A stretch of 64,000 nt of DNA from Nocardia albiluteola (GCF_018860155.1 NZ_JAHKNI010000002.1:680935-744934), one strand, 5' to 3'; shown: positions 1 to 8,719, numbered from the stretch's first letter. Numbers and translations: made by a program. The notes: a model not told the origin generated them from the sequence alone.

Positions 1-351
1 GCCCAGGGCGGCGATCCGCTCGCGCCACTGTCGGTCGCGGCGCACACCGAGGTTGTGACCGCGGCCGAGACCGGCACCCTGGCCCGGCTGGATGCGATGG
101 GTGTGGGTCTGGCCGCCTGGCGCCTGGGCGCCGGGCGGGCCCGTCAGGGGGAACCGGTGCAGTTCGGTGCGGGGGTCGAAATGCATGCCAAGCCGGGCGA
201 TTCCGTTGTCGCCGGTCAGCCGCTGCTCACCCTGCACACCGACACCCCCGAGGCATTCGAGCCGGCGCTCGAGGCCCTGCGGGATGCCTACGAGATCGGC
301 TCCACCCCACCTGCGCCGACTCCGCTCGTGCTGGACCGCGTCGCGCCCTGA
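1..351 (+). CDS. deoA: Thymidine phosphorylase, C-terminal part (cut by window edge)
   Basis: An open frame runs in from the left edge and ends at TGA 349-351, giving the last 116 residues. They match the C-terminal alpha/beta domain of pyrimidine-nucleoside phosphorylases: a segment on ADAM-GVGLAAWRLGAGR, then a conserved GVEMHAKPGDSV stretch and the QPLLTLHTD strand. The enzyme cleaves thymidine with phosphate to thymine and deoxyribose 1-phosphate in the cytosol. Adenosine deaminase lies downstream on the same strand, fitting a nucleoside-salvage cluster. The catalytic N-terminal half is outside the window, so the choice between thymidine and general pyrimidine phosphorylase cannot be made from sequence seen here. 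Confidence 0.88.
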   Translation, partial: AQGGDPLAPLSVAAHTEVVTAAETGTLARLDAMGVGLAAWRLGAGRARQGEPVQFGAGVEMHAKPGDSVVAGQPLLTLHTDTPEAFEPALEALRDAYEIGSTPPAPTPLVLDRVAP

Positions 352-682
352 CACGGGGCGCATCCATCGGCGGCAGCCGAGAGTACTGGTCACCAGCACC
401 GTCGCCTACACCACCGGCACGACCGAACCACTCCTCCGCGGCCCGGTGCTCGACGCCATCGCCGCCGAGCTCGACTGCGGATCCCGAACCGAATCCGATG
501 GGACCGGCGGCGTTCATCACCCTGCCCAGCAGTCGGGTATTCGGCTCGGGATCGGGTGGCCGGGCTCGGCATCCGATCCGTACGCGACACGCGGGCGACC
601 GGCAGGTGTCGACATGCCAGCTATCGAATGGATACACCGAAGGTTTCCTGCGGAACGCCGCGGATGCGGCTAGCGTCGATAC
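352..682. other. Intergenic region deoA-add
   Basis: A 331-bp gap between two same-strand salvage genes. It contains overlapping open frames, but none has a ribosome site or a recognisable protein pattern, and they look like high-GC chance frames. An eight-base palindrome TGTCGACA lies near 607-614. No convincing terminator or RNA gene was seen. Confidence 0.4.
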
Positions 683-1780
683 ATGACTGGACCGATGCCT
701 ATAACCCTTGCCTCGATCCGCCAGGCCCCCAAGGCCGTGCTGCACGACCATCTCGACGGGGGGCTACGGCCCGCGACGGTCCTCGAGCTGGCCGCGCAAT
801 GCGGATACGACCAGCTGCCGGCCCACGACACCGTCTCGCTGGGGCACTGGTTCCGCGATGCCGCCGACAGCGGATCGCTCGAGCGATATCTGGAAACCTT
901 CGCGCACACCGTCGCGGTGATGCAGACCCCCGAGGGGCTGCGGCGGGTGGCGAGCGAGTGCGCACAGGACCTCGCGGCCGACGGCGTGGTGTACGCCGAG
1001 GTGCGTTTCGCCCCCGAACAGCACCTCGAGCGCGGCCTCACCCTCGACGAGGTGGTCGAACACACCCTGGCCGGCTTCCGCGAGGGTGAACAGCTGGCCG
1101 CCGCGGCGGGGACGCCCATCCGGATGGTGTGCCTGCTGACCGCGATGCGGCACGCGGCGCGCTCGCTGGAGATCGCGGAGCTGACCGTGCGGTGGCGCGA
1201 GCGCGGTGTCGGCGGATTCGACATCGCGGGTGCGGAGGCGGGATATCCCCCCAGCCGTCACCTGGACGCCTTCGAATACCTGCGGGCCAACTGCGCGCAC
1301 TTCACCATTCACGCGGGCGAGGCGTTCGGCCTGCCGTCGATTCACGAGGCGGTCGCGTTCTGCGGCTGCGAACGGCTCGGGCACGGGGTGCGGATCACCG
1401 ACGACATCTCGGAGGCCGACGCCGGTTCCGAGGCGCGCCTGGGCCTGGTCGCGAATTACGTTCGCGACCAGCGGATTCCGCTGGAGCTGTGCCCGTCCTC
1501 GAACGTGCAGACCGGCGCGGTGCCCTCGCTGGACAAGCATCCCTTCGATCTGCTTGCCCGCCTGCGTTTCCGGGTCACGGTCAATACCGACAACCGGCTG
1601 ATGAGCGATACCAGCATGAGTCAGGAGATGCTCAAGCTGGTGGAGACGTTCGGCTACGGCTGGAGCGATCTCGAGCGCTTCACGATCAACGCCATGAAGT
1701 CGGCGTTCATCCCGTTCCCGGACCGATTGCGCATCATCGACGAGGTGATCAAGCCCGGTTACGCGGTCCTGCTCGGCTGA
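683..1780 (+). CDS. add: Adenosine deaminase
   Basis: A 365-residue protein that hydrolyses adenosine or deoxyadenosine to (deoxy)inosine and ammonia. Metal ligands of the amidohydrolase fold are visible: HDHLDG at residues 21-26 (His21, His23), HAGE near 210-213 with the catalytic Glu, and LGHGVR further on. The C-terminal metal-site motif reads VNTDNR rather than the common SDDP, as I recall for actinobacterial adenosine deaminases. Length is normal for the family. The ATG at 683 is the natural start. Inosine produced here is a substrate for the purine nucleoside phosphorylase at 10455-11234. A hairpin follows 21 bases after the stop. Confidence 0.95.
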   Translation: MTGPMPITLASIRQAPKAVLHDHLDGGLRPATVLELAAQCGYDQLPAHDTVSLGHWFRDAADSGSLERYLETFAHTVAVMQTPEGLRRVASECAQDLAADGVVYAEVRFAPEQHLERGLTLDEVVEHTLAGFREGEQLAAAAGTPIRMVCLLTAMRHAARSLEIAELTVRWRERGVGGFDIAGAEAGYPPSRHLDAFEYLRANCAHFTIHAGEAFGLPSIHEAVAFCGCERLGHGVRITDDISEADAGSEARLGLVANYVRDQRIPLELCPSSNVQTGAVPSLDKHPFDLLARLRFRVTVNTDNRLMSDTSMSQEMLKLVETFGYGWSDLERFTINAMKSAFIPFPDRLRIIDEVIKPGYAVLLG

Positions 1781-1801
1781 GCCGGGGCGGTTCCCGATGT
1801 C

Positions 1802-1829
1802 CCGTTCCCGGCGCTGGAGTCGGGAACGG
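1802..1829 (+). terminator. Terminator-like hairpin after add
   Basis: CCGTTCCCG (1802-1810) and CGGGAACGG (1821-1829) form a perfect 9-bp stem with a 10-nt loop, 21 bases after the add stop codon. There is no T-tract, which is common in high-GC actinobacteria. Confidence 0.5.
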
Positions 1830-2223
1830 CGCTGGGACAACGGATCTCGTGTCATCGCCGACGCACGAGCCGCGCCCGGACAGCACCGGCCCGGCGACAC
1901 GGGCGCCGGCATGTTCGGGCTGGTGGCGTTCGTGCGCGCCGGTCGCGCAGCGGATCGCACGCGCGCTGAAGCCTGGGTAGCACGTGTGGGGGCGCTTGGG
2001 CCCTGCGGGTGTCGAGGGGTGGGTGGACGCAGAGGCGCGGATCCCGGGGTGCTGCAGAGGACCCTGGGGCTCGGAATGGCTTACTCGCGGGCGCGGCTGG
2101 CCGTGTGGATCTGGTGAGCTGCGGGCTGTGTCGGCATCGTCAGGCGGTGCGCCCGCGGTACCGGGAGGGCGTCGCCGGTGAGTGGGTGGAATGCGCTGCA
2201 CCCCCGTGCGCACTCCGGGCCGA
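1830..2223. other. Intergenic region with no supported gene
   Basis: About 390 bp between the add hairpin and the convergent reductase gene. Several frames are open on the plus strand, but their translations are Arg/Gly-rich without family pattern or ribosome site. Nothing else is supported here. Confidence 0.4.
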
Positions 2224-2694
2224 TCAACGTGCCGTCGTGCGCACGCGGACCATGGGGAGGGCGTCGACGGGTGCTCCGGTGGCGTGTTCGATGGTGGCGC
2301 GGAGGTTCTTCCACGCGCGCGGATGACGCTGGATGTAGTGGTCGAGGGCGGTAGCGGCGTCCCGTTCGGTCATGGGTGTCGCGGTGGCGGGTACCGCGCG
2401 GTGCAGGCCGGCCCAGAGCCGGACTAGTGGCTGGGCCTGGATATTCCGGTACCACTGCGAGTTCTCGCCGAAGCCGGACACGATGACGTATTCGTCCAGC
2501 CCGGGATGGTCGACGACCTCGAGCACCACGTATCGGCGGGCGCCGCTGCGGCGGCCGATGTGCTCGATCATGAGCATGCGGGTGCCGAAGAGGAACCCGA
2601 GCCCGGCACGGTAGAGGCCGATCGGGGCGCGGACCACCGCGCGGGTCCGCAGGGCGCGTGCGCCGAACGCGGCGGCGGAATCGGTCAGAGTCAT
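2224..2694 (-). CDS. Nitroreductase/deazaflavin (F420)-dependent oxidoreductase family protein
   Basis: A 156-residue protein of the DUF385/Ddn-type split beta-barrel family. These proteins bind F420 or related flavins and reduce quinones, nitro compounds or unsaturated substrates. The family core is visible: GRRSGARRYVVLEVV, then VIVSGFGENSQWYRNIQA, a typical GxxxxWYRNI signature. A longer frame reaches 2745, but ATG 2694 is preceded by GGAAAGGA at a good distance, so that start is preferred. It lies 28 bp behind a TetR gene on the same strand, so the pair is probably one operon under TetR control. The cofactor and substrate are inferred from the family only. Confidence 0.82.
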   Translation of the reverse strand: MTLTDSAAAFGARALRTRAVVRAPIGLYRAGLGFLFGTRMLMIEHIGRRSGARRYVVLEVVDHPGLDEYVIVSGFGENSQWYRNIQAQPLVRLWAGLHRAVPATATPMTERDAATALDHYIQRHPRAWKNLRATIEHATGAPVDALPMVRVRTTAR

Positions 2695-2722
2695 CTGATT
2701 GTCCTTTCCGGATCGTGATCGC

Positions 2723-3307
2723 TCACTGTGGTGTCCCGCCGTCATCGGAAAACCCGGTCAGCCGGCGCAGCGGGCCGTCGACGCCGAGTTCGCTCAGCCG
2801 GGGATCGATGAGCCGATGCAGGACCAGCCCGTCCAGCGCCGCAACCAGCACGGCCGCGGTCGCGTCCGGGTCGGCCGCCGTGCCCGCGTCGCGCAGCCAG
2901 GAGGCCACCGCGGCCCGGAAGTCGTCCAGCACCTCCCGCAGGCCCCGCCGCAGGCGCTCGTATCGTGTTGCGGCCAAAAGCATTTCGCTGAACACGCGGG
3001 TATCGGTGGTCGCATCGGCGTAGGCGCCGACGGTGGCAAGTAGAAACTCCAGCCCCGCCGCCCCCTGCTCGGCCAGTGCCTCCCCCAGCACGCCCTCGCC
3101 CAACTTCCGGGCCATCCCCAGCGAGGCGTCGATGAGCAGGTCGTTGACCGAGCTGAAGTGGTAGTGCACCAGCCCGGGGCGCAGCCCGGCGCGTTCGGCC
3201 ACCAACCGGGTGGTCACCGCACTCCAGCCGCGCTCGGCGATCAACTCCAGCGCCGCGTCCATGAGTCGGGCGCGCGTCTCACGGCCCTGCTCTGCGGAAG
3301 TCGCCAT
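2723..3307 (-). CDS. TetR-family transcriptional regulator
   Basis: A 194-residue regulator. The N-terminal helix-turn-helix is clear: TRARLMDAALELIAERGW, then TTRLVAERAGLRPGLVHYHF at about residues 34-53. The C-terminal half is the variable ligand-binding domain ending LIDPRLSELGVDGPLRRL. ATG 3307 is chosen over an upstream in-frame start because the preceding residues are not TetR-like. It precedes the deazaflavin-type reductase by 28 bp and is divergent from the membrane protein at 3537, so it may repress one or both promoters. The ligand is unknown. Confidence 0.9.
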   Translation of the reverse strand: MATSAEQGRETRARLMDAALELIAERGWSAVTTRLVAERAGLRPGLVHYHFSSVNDLLIDASLGMARKLGEGVLGEALAEQGAAGLEFLLATVGAYADATTDTRVFSEMLLAATRYERLRRGLREVLDDFRAAVASWLRDAGTAADPDATAAVLVAALDGLVLHRLIDPRLSELGVDGPLRRLTGFSDDGGTPQ

Positions 3308-3536
3308 ACGAACCCGCTTCGATCGGAGAATCCCCTTGGGCAAGCGCCTTGGGCATCTGTCCAAGGCTACACCGAATCGGGCCCTACGCAACAGTTGTCA
3401 ATGGCATGAATCACGACGGAATCTCAGCGTGCTCTCAGCGCCGGCCGGGAACACTGTCGATGTCCTGTGCCCGGATTCGGGGCCGTGCCGGTAGCCGGTA
3501 TCCGTATCCGTCCTTCACTACCGCAAAGGTTGCTCG

Positions 3537-4370
3537 TTGAATTCCGCATCCGGCAGTCCGAATTCGCCCTCTTCCGCGCTGACCCGAATCGGCGCGCTGC
3601 GTGTTCCCGAAGTCGCCGCCGCGTTCTGGATCATCAAGGGATTGTCCACGGCGATGGGCGAATCCACCTCCGACTTCCTGGTCACCACCATCGACCCGCA
3701 GATCGCGGTCGTGCTCGGCTTCGTGGCCTTCCTCGCGGCGCTGATCCTGCAGCTGCGTCTGGGCCGCTACAACGCGTGGGCGTACTGGCTCGCGGTGGTC
3801 ATGGTCGGCGTCTTCGGCACTATGGCCGCCGACGTGATGCACGTCGTGCTCGGCGTCCCATACCCCGTTTCCACCCTGTTCTACGCGGTGGTCCTGGTGG
3901 CGGTGTTCTTCCTCTGGTATCGCACCGAGCGCACCCTGTCGATCCACGAGGTGAACACCACCCGGCGCGAACTGTTCTACTGGGCCGCGGTCATGGCCAC
4001 CTTCGCCATGGGCACCGCGCTCGGCGACTTCACCGCCTACACACTGCATTGGGGATACGCGGCCTCCGCGGCGGTCTTCGCGGCCGGCATCCTCGTCCCC
4101 GCCGCCGGCTACCGCTGGCTCGGCTGGAATCCGATCCTGTGCTTCTGGGGCGCCTACGTCATCACCCGGCCGCTGGGGGCCTCGGTCGCCGACTGGCTCG
4201 GCAAGCCGGCCGACACCAGCGGCCTGGGCCTCGGCGACGGTCCCGTCGTCGCGGTGCTCGGCCTGGCGATTCTCGCGCTGGTCGCCTACCTCGCCGTCAC
4301 CAAATCCGATGTGCAGCGGCCCGGCGCCGACGATGCGCCGGATCGTGCGGACACCGCGCTGCGCCGGTGA
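3537..4370 (+). CDS. Multi-pass membrane protein, COG4705-like
   Basis: A 277-residue integral membrane protein of unknown function. After about 25 hydrophilic residues it carries many hydrophobic segments, for example around 58-78, 84-104, 113-126, 152-162, 172-190 and 240-257. A conserved-looking early segment contains WIIKGLSTAMGESTSDFL, and a later one reads GTALGDFTA, resembling the repeated GE/GD-TSDF motifs of the COG4705 membrane-anchored family. The frame begins at TTG 3537; this start is not strongly supported by a ribosome site. It stands alone, divergent from the TetR gene. Confidence 0.72.
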   Translation: MNSASGSPNSPSSALTRIGALRVPEVAAAFWIIKGLSTAMGESTSDFLVTTIDPQIAVVLGFVAFLAALILQLRLGRYNAWAYWLAVVMVGVFGTMAADVMHVVLGVPYPVSTLFYAVVLVAVFFLWYRTERTLSIHEVNTTRRELFYWAAVMATFAMGTALGDFTAYTLHWGYAASAAVFAAGILVPAAGYRWLGWNPILCFWGAYVITRPLGASVADWLGKPADTSGLGLGDGPVVAVLGLAILALVAYLAVTKSDVQRPGADDAPDRADTALRR

Positions 4371-4424
4371 TCCGATCCGGCCGCCGCGTCCGGGGTGATC
4401 CGGTGCGGCGACCGGGTGCGGTTG

Positions 4425-5675
4425 CTACCCCTTCTGCAGGCGGGTCTCGAAATTTTGCTCGAGGGTGCGCCAGGCCTCGGCCTCGGCCGCGAACGGTGGG
4501 CTGGGCGCCAGCCGACTCGGGTCCGGCTCGAGCAGATAGGAGACGTACCAGCCGAGCGGGGTGGACTTGGCCAGCGCCTGCTCGACGGTGTCGTCGTCGG
4601 CGTAATCGGCGGCGTCGGTGAACAGTTCGAAGGCCAGATCCAGCTGGTCGATGTCGACCGCCTTCGGGCCCTGGGCCAGGTCGTCGGCCAGGCCCGGCAG
4701 CACGTAGACGTTCTCGTCGGAGACCTCGATCTCGAGCGAGCCGTCCATCGCCGCGGTGTGTACCTCGTCGTAGGTGCTCACGGCGGCGAGATCGTGATCG
4801 TGGTCGTCGGCCAGGTAGCGCGCCAGGGCGCGCTCGGAGGAGAACACGGTGATCGTGCCGCCACTGCCCAGGAATACCGGCTCGTCGTCGAGATAACAAC
4901 GCAGCGTGTAGAACTCGCCCTCGGAGGTGACGATGCGGATCGGGTCGATGCCGACGCCGTGCCAGAACGTCTCGTCCTCGGCGTCTTCCTCGTCGTCCTC
5001 GTCGAGGTCGACCTGTTCGATCTCGTCGTCGTCATCGGTCTCCGCCGCGTCCTCGGCATCGACGATGTTCTCTTCCGCCGCAAGCAGTTCGGCCTCCGCG
5101 AGGGCGACCGCGTCGGCATCGACGGCCGGGGACTTCACGACCGAATCGATCGCGTCGACGACCTTGTCCCAGTCCTTGACGATGGCCGCCCCGATCTGGC
5201 TCCACAGCTCCTGGCCCTCGCGCCCGTAGAAGGCGCTGACCCCCGCGGGCAGCGCACCCAGCACGGGGTGCGAGCCGAAGAACTTGGTCACCACCTCGAG
5301 CTCGCACACCTCGCCGATGGTGCGGGCCATGTCGAGCGTCTCCTCGAGCTCGCCGACCGAGTCCGGATCCGGATCGCCCGCCGCCAACTCCGGCACCCCG
5401 ACCAGATCGAAGATGTGCTCTTCCTCCGGCTCCAGTTCGGCCGCGGACAACCCGGCCACGACCTTCCATGCCGGATGGTCGACGAGGTCGTTGTCGTCGT
5501 TGGTCCGGATGAAGGCGGCCAGCTCCGCGACGGAGTCGAAGCCGTACAGCGCGTCCTCGTGCCCGAGGAATGCCTCCCACTCGTCGTCACCGTCGCGCCA
5601 GCGCGGTGCCCACAGGGTGACGAGATCGCCATCGGTCAGGCCGAGCTCGATCGGGACGATGTCTCCAGAAGCCAT
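4425..5675 (-). CDS. Conserved acidic mycolata protein (Rv3311-like)
   Basis: A 416-residue, very acidic cytosolic protein. Two globular parts (about 1-170 and 235-416) flank a stretch almost entirely of Asp and Glu around residues 195-235. It contains no catalytic motif that I recognise. By length, acidity and position next to upp it matches what I recall of M. tuberculosis Rv3311 (about 420 residues), which has no assigned function. It starts at ATG 5675, 33 bp downstream of the YbaB-family gene on the same strand, so it may be the last gene of the EspC-like/NlpC operon. Function is unknown. Confidence 0.78.
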   Translation of the reverse strand: MASGDIVPIELGLTDGDLVTLWAPRWRDGDDEWEAFLGHEDALYGFDSVAELAAFIRTNDDNDLVDHPAWKVVAGLSAAELEPEEEHIFDLVGVPELAAGDPDPDSVGELEETLDMARTIGEVCELEVVTKFFGSHPVLGALPAGVSAFYGREGQELWSQIGAAIVKDWDKVVDAIDSVVKSPAVDADAVALAEAELLAAEENIVDAEDAAETDDDDEIEQVDLDEDDEEDAEDETFWHGVGIDPIRIVTSEGEFYTLRCYLDDEPVFLGSGGTITVFSSERALARYLADDHDHDLAAVSTYDEVHTAAMDGSLEIEVSDENVYVLPGLADDLAQGPKAVDIDQLDLAFELFTDAADYADDDTVEQALAKSTPLGWYVSYLLEPDPSRLAPSPPFAAEAEAWRTLEQNFETRLQKG

Positions 5676-5708
5676 GACCGTGAGCCTATCGAGCCGCCGC
5701 GTGCGGCA

Positions 5709-6041
5709 CTATTCGGCCCGCCCCCCAACAGTTCCAGGCTCCGCGCCAGTGAAGGTGGAATTCAGGTTCGACACCACCTCCGAACGCTGTGCACCCGCGT
5801 CCTGGGCCGCCTGGGTGCAGGCCCAGATGATGGCCTGGCTCACCTCGGCGGGCGTGCGCGAGGTGATCGACTCGGCCAGCCGCAGCCCGACCAGGGCGCC
5901 GTTGCTGTCGACCTCGACGCTCACCTGGCCGTCCTCGGTGGTGAACCGCCCGCGTACCTGCCCGAGCCCGTACAGCGCCGCCTCGAGCGCCTCGAGCTTG
6001 TCGGTCGCCGCCGCGACCAGGGCGTCCATTTCTGCGCTCAT
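5709..6041 (-). CDS. YbaB/EbfC-family protein, EspL-like
   Basis: A 110-residue protein with the YbaB/EbfC pattern: a helical N-terminus (MDALVAAATDKLEAL), a beta core (GQVSVEVDSNGALVGLRL) and a final amphipathic helix (SQAIIWACTQAAQDAG). YbaB proteins bind DNA, but in ESX loci the related EspL is a small accessory protein of type VII secretion. Its ATG overlaps the upstream gene's stop as ATGA (6038-6041), so translation is coupled. Context with EspC- and EspD/EspH-like genes favours an ESX accessory role over a general nucleoid role. That assignment is inference. Confidence 0.8.
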   Translation of the reverse strand: MSAEMDALVAAATDKLEALEAALYGLGQVRGRFTTEDGQVSVEVDSNGALVGLRLAESITSRTPAEVSQAIIWACTQAAQDAGAQRSEVVSNLNSTFTGAEPGTVGGRAE

Positions 6042-6388
6042 ACTGGCCTCATCCAGCTAGTGGGTCCGGTGTCCTCGTCGTCCATGCGGTCCAGTTCGTC
6101 CACCGCGGCCTGGCGGGTGGGCAGGCCGAGCTTGTCCAGGATCTCGACCGGCATCCCGGATTCGGCCAGCACCTCGCGCCGACGGGCCTTGGCCACGATC
6201 GCCGAGCGCTTGGTCAGGCGCAGGATCTCCGCGGCCAGGGCCTGTGCGCCGTAGCGATACTCGCTGCGCTCGAACTTGATCTCGACCGGCATGCCCTGGT
6301 CGGTGGCCCGCACGCTGATGGTGCCCGAGCGGTTCGTGCTGGCGGCAACCGTGACGTTCGGTATCTGCTGCTGCTTGGGATCAGTCAT
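6038..6388 (-). CDS. EspD/EspH-like type VII secretion accessory protein (tentative)
   Basis: A 116-residue cytosolic protein with no signal peptide or membrane segment. The order of a beta hairpin (SGTISVRATDQGMPVEIKF), an ALAAEILRL helix, a basic KARRREVL stretch and a terminal LGLPTRQAAVDEL resembles the EspD/EspH family of ESX-1 accessory proteins as I remember them. It overlaps the NlpC/P60 gene upstream by 8 bp and the YbaB-like gene downstream by 4 bp, so all three are probably co-translated. A chaperone-like role for a secreted partner is plausible but unproven; it may simply be a conserved hypothetical. Confidence 0.65.
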   Translation of the reverse strand: MTDPKQQQIPNVTVAASTNRSGTISVRATDQGMPVEIKFERSEYRYGAQALAAEILRLTKRSAIVAKARRREVLAESGMPVEILDKLGLPTRQAAVDELDRMDDEDTGPTSWMRPV

Positions 6389-7499
6389 GGGTGGGCCTGT
6401 AGAAGCCGTGGAAGTTCATATCCATGTTGGTAGTCCTTATCGGATCTATCTGGACCGGATCGCCGGCCTCGATCATCTTTCCGTTGCCGACGACCATCGC
6501 GACGTGGCCGTCCCAGATGGCCAGATCGCCGGGCTCCACATCGCCCGCGTTGATCTTCGTCGCGCCCTGGCTCTGATCGCACGCCAGGCGCGGCAGATCG
6601 ACCCCGGCCTGGCCGTAGGCGTATTTCGTCAGCCCGCTGCAATCCAGCCCCTGGCCCGGGGTGTTGCCGCCCCAGACGTAGGGCGTGCCGAGGCACTTGA
6701 TCGCCGACTTGACCGCCGTGGCGGCCTTCTGGTTGGGCGCCTCGACCTGGGTGCCGTCGGGCAGGGTGATCATGACGCCGCCGTGCTTACCGGGCTTGTC
6801 GCTGGTATTCGAGGCCGCTGCCACCTGGGTCGCCGACTTCGAGCCGTTGCTCGCCAGCGAGGTGAGGGCCGAGCCGCCGCTGGAGGCGACCCCGCTCAAC
6901 AGCGAGGAGGCCGTGTCGACGCCGCTGCCGAGCTGGGAGACCAGCGAGGCGGTATTCACCGGGGTGCCGACCGTGGACGGGGTCGACGGTGCGGGGGTGA
7001 GCTGGGTCATCGCGGAAGTGTGCGTATCCAGATCCGAGCGCACCTGCCCGACCACGCCGACCGCCTGGCCGAAGTGGTCGATCGCGGTGCCGACCACCGT
7101 CGTCAGACCCATCGGGGTGGTGGCGGCGGGACCGAGCACGTTCACCTGGTGCACGAAGTCCTTCAGGATGCCGGCCAGCTTCTGCTGCCCGGTCTGCACC
7201 GTGGAGGCGGCCTGGGTGACCACGTCGGCCATGCTGTTGCCGCGATCGGAGATAGTGGCCGTGGACGTCTGCACCTGCATCGCCTTGTCCATGGCGGCAT
7301 CGCCGGCACCGCCGTTCCAGGCGTTGGTCATCTGGTTGATGCCGGAACTGCCGGCCTTGTGGATGCCGTCCATCGTGTTGGAGGTCTGCCGCAGCGCATC
7401 GGACGGGCCGCCATTCGGCAGCACCCCGGTACCGAAGCTGGCCACCAGATCGACCAGCGGCTTCGCCAGCGCGTCGAGATCAATCCCCATCACGCTCAT
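6381..7499 (-). CDS. NlpC/P60 (C40) peptidase with ESX-type N-terminal domain
   Basis: A 372-residue protein. Residues about 1-220 are a helical, Ala/Ser/Thr-rich region with a Trp-Asn-Gly turn (TNAWNGGAGDAAM) like WXG100/ESX proteins. Residues about 250-372 are a C40 cell-wall endopeptidase domain: YVWGGNTPG, catalytic Cys in LDCSGLTKYAY, DLPR, then the His in GDLAIWDGHVAMVVGNG. The family cleaves peptidoglycan stem peptides. No Sec signal peptide or lipobox is visible, so export by type VII secretion is inferred. ATG 7499 overlaps the 24-codon ORF stop (ATGA); the in-frame ATG at 7490 is an alternative start with better ribosome-site spacing. Confidence 0.87.
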   Translation of the reverse strand: MSVMGIDLDALAKPLVDLVASFGTGVLPNGGPSDALRQTSNTMDGIHKAGSSGINQMTNAWNGGAGDAAMDKAMQVQTSTATISDRGNSMADVVTQAASTVQTGQQKLAGILKDFVHQVNVLGPAATTPMGLTTVVGTAIDHFGQAVGVVGQVRSDLDTHTSAMTQLTPAPSTPSTVGTPVNTASLVSQLGSGVDTASSLLSGVASSGGSALTSLASNGSKSATQVAAASNTSDKPGKHGGVMITLPDGTQVEAPNQKAATAVKSAIKCLGTPYVWGGNTPGQGLDCSGLTKYAYGQAGVDLPRLACDQSQGATKINAGDVEPGDLAIWDGHVAMVVGNGKMIEAGDPVQIDPIRTTNMDMNFHGFYRPTHD

Positions 7500-7570
7500 G
7501 CCTCCACCTCGCTGGCGCTCGGCTCCGGCATGAGCGTGATCACGGCTGCGTCTATCGGTCGCTCGCTCAT
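7496..7570 (-). CDS. Candidate 24-residue coupled small ORF
   Basis: A 24-codon frame fills the gap between the EspC-like and NlpC/P60 genes. Its ATG (7570) overlaps the stop of the upstream gene as ATGA, and its stop overlaps the ATG of the downstream gene as ATGA. A GGAGAGG ribosome site lies about 8 bases upstream. The peptide starts [10 protein letters not shown] and ends SASEVEA. It may be a real small protein or only a translational relay that couples its neighbours. No homologue is known to me. Confidence 0.5.
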   Translation of the reverse strand: MSERPIDAAVITLMPEPSASEVEA

Positions 7571-7890
7571 GCCTGCAGCCTCTCCTGCGCCTTCTGCATC
7601 GCCGCGACGCGATCGGCATCGGATTCGGAGTAGCTGACCGCGGCGCCCGCGGCGGCGGTGCCGAGCGTGCCCATGACGGCGGACAGCTGGCTGATCGAGG
7701 CGACGTGCCCGGCATGGGCGGCGGAATATGCGGTGACGAAATCGCCGCCGACGAGGCCGAAGATGGGGCCCAGCAGCACCGGGTCCGCGGCGACCGCGGC
7801 GGCCGCTGCGGAAGCGAGCTCTCCGGCCAGGCCGCCGGCCGTCGCGCTGTAGGCGCCGACGCCCTCGGTGTCGACCGAGATCTTGGTCAT
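7567..7890 (-). CDS. EspC-like (DUF2580) ESX secretion-associated protein
   Basis: A 107-residue helical protein typical of the ESX-1 EspC/EspJ family: [20 protein letters not shown] at the N-terminus, then an Ala-rich helix, a central turn [19 protein letters not shown], and a final helix ending QKAQERLQA. EspC proteins are co-secreted through type VII systems and can pair with larger substrates. ATG 7890, preceded by a GGGGGAAG site, is chosen over upstream starts because it matches the family N-terminus. It heads a minus-strand operon and is divergent from upp. No EccB, EccC, EccD, EccE or MycP gene is in the window, so the cognate secretion system must be elsewhere. Confidence 0.8.
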   Translation of the reverse strand: MTKISVDTEGVGAYSATAGGLAGELASAAAAAVAADPVLLGPIFGLVGGDFVTAYSAAHAGHVASISQLSAVMGTLGTAAAGAAVSYSESDADRVAAMQKAQERLQA

Positions 7891-7988
7891 CACTTCCCCC
7901 ATCGTGCTCGTCTGCTGGCAGATTACGTCATCCGAGTACTTTGACGCAGGCACCGCGAGTACGGTTCCACCCCTCGGACGAGAAAATC

Positions 7989-8004
7989 ATCCGCGGGTGC
8001 GGAT
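7989..8004. promoter_or_regulatory. Inverted repeat in the espC-like/upp divergent promoter
   Basis: ATCCGC (7989-7994) and GCGGAT (7999-8004) form a 6-bp inverted repeat with a 4-base spacer, 32 bp before the upp start and between divergent promoters. It could be an operator or an mRNA hairpin. The evidence is symmetry and position only. Confidence 0.3.
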
Positions 8005-8035
8005 TACGAACCCCTACAGACCTTATCGTTCCCTC

Positions 8036-8659
8036 ATGCGAACGCACATCGTAGACCATCCGCTCGCCGCCGCCCTGCTGACGACCATGCGCGACGCGCG
8101 CACGCCCAACCCGGCGTTCCGCGGCGCCCTGCGCGATCTCACCGGAATCCTGATCTACGAGGCACTGCGGGAGGCGCCGCTGGCGACGTTCGAGGTCACC
8201 ACGCCGGTCGCGATCACCCAGGGCGCGCGGCTGGCGCACCCGCCGCTGCTGGTGCCGGTGCTGCGGGCCGGGCTGGGCATGGTGGACGCGGCCAGCGAGC
8301 TGATCCCCGAATCGCGCGTGGGATTCGTCGGCATCGCCCGCGACGAGCAGACCCACCAGCCGGTCCCGTACATGGAGTCGCTGCCCGAAAGCCTCGCCGG
8401 GCTACCGGTTTTCGTGCTGGACCCGATGCTGGCCACGGGCGGCTCGATGCGGCACACGCTGGAGCTGCTGGCCGCGCGCGAGGCCACCGACATCACCGCG
8501 GTCTGTGTCGTCGCCGCGCCCGAGGGAGTGGCCGCGCTGGAACGGTCGGGGCTGCCGGTGCGCCTGGTTACCGCGGCCGTGGATGCCGGACTGAATGCGG
8601 ACGCCTACATCGTCCCGGGTCTGGGGGACGCGGGCGATCGCCAGTTCGGGCCGCGCTGA
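8036..8659 (+). CDS. upp: Uracil phosphoribosyltransferase
   Basis: A 207-residue enzyme that joins uracil and PRPP to give UMP, the key uracil-salvage step. The PRPP-binding loop is visible as [20 protein letters not shown], and a conserved [12 protein letters not shown] segment precedes it. The C-terminal [15 protein letters not shown] is the usual uracil-binding tail. The open frame extends upstream to 7868, but ATG 8036 starts exactly at the family N-terminus ([20 protein letters not shown]). It is convergent with the phosphomutase gene and separated from it by a small hairpin. Confidence 0.97.
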   Translation: MRTHIVDHPLAAALLTTMRDARTPNPAFRGALRDLTGILIYEALREAPLATFEVTTPVAITQGARLAHPPLLVPVLRAGLGMVDAASELIPESRVGFVGIARDEQTHQPVPYMESLPESLAGLPVFVLDPMLATGGSMRHTLELLAAREATDITAVCVVAAPEGVAALERSGLPVRLVTAAVDAGLNADAYIVPGLGDAGDRQFGPR

Positions 8660-8719
8660 GCGTTCCCGCCCCGAGGTGTCCGGTCCGGATGGACAGGCGG
8701 GCCGCCACGTGGCGATACG

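Noticed and set aside
1797..2326. Plus-strand frames between add and the reductase gene
   Set aside because: Translations are Arg/Gly-rich with no family resemblance, and they overlap the well-supported minus-strand reductase gene.
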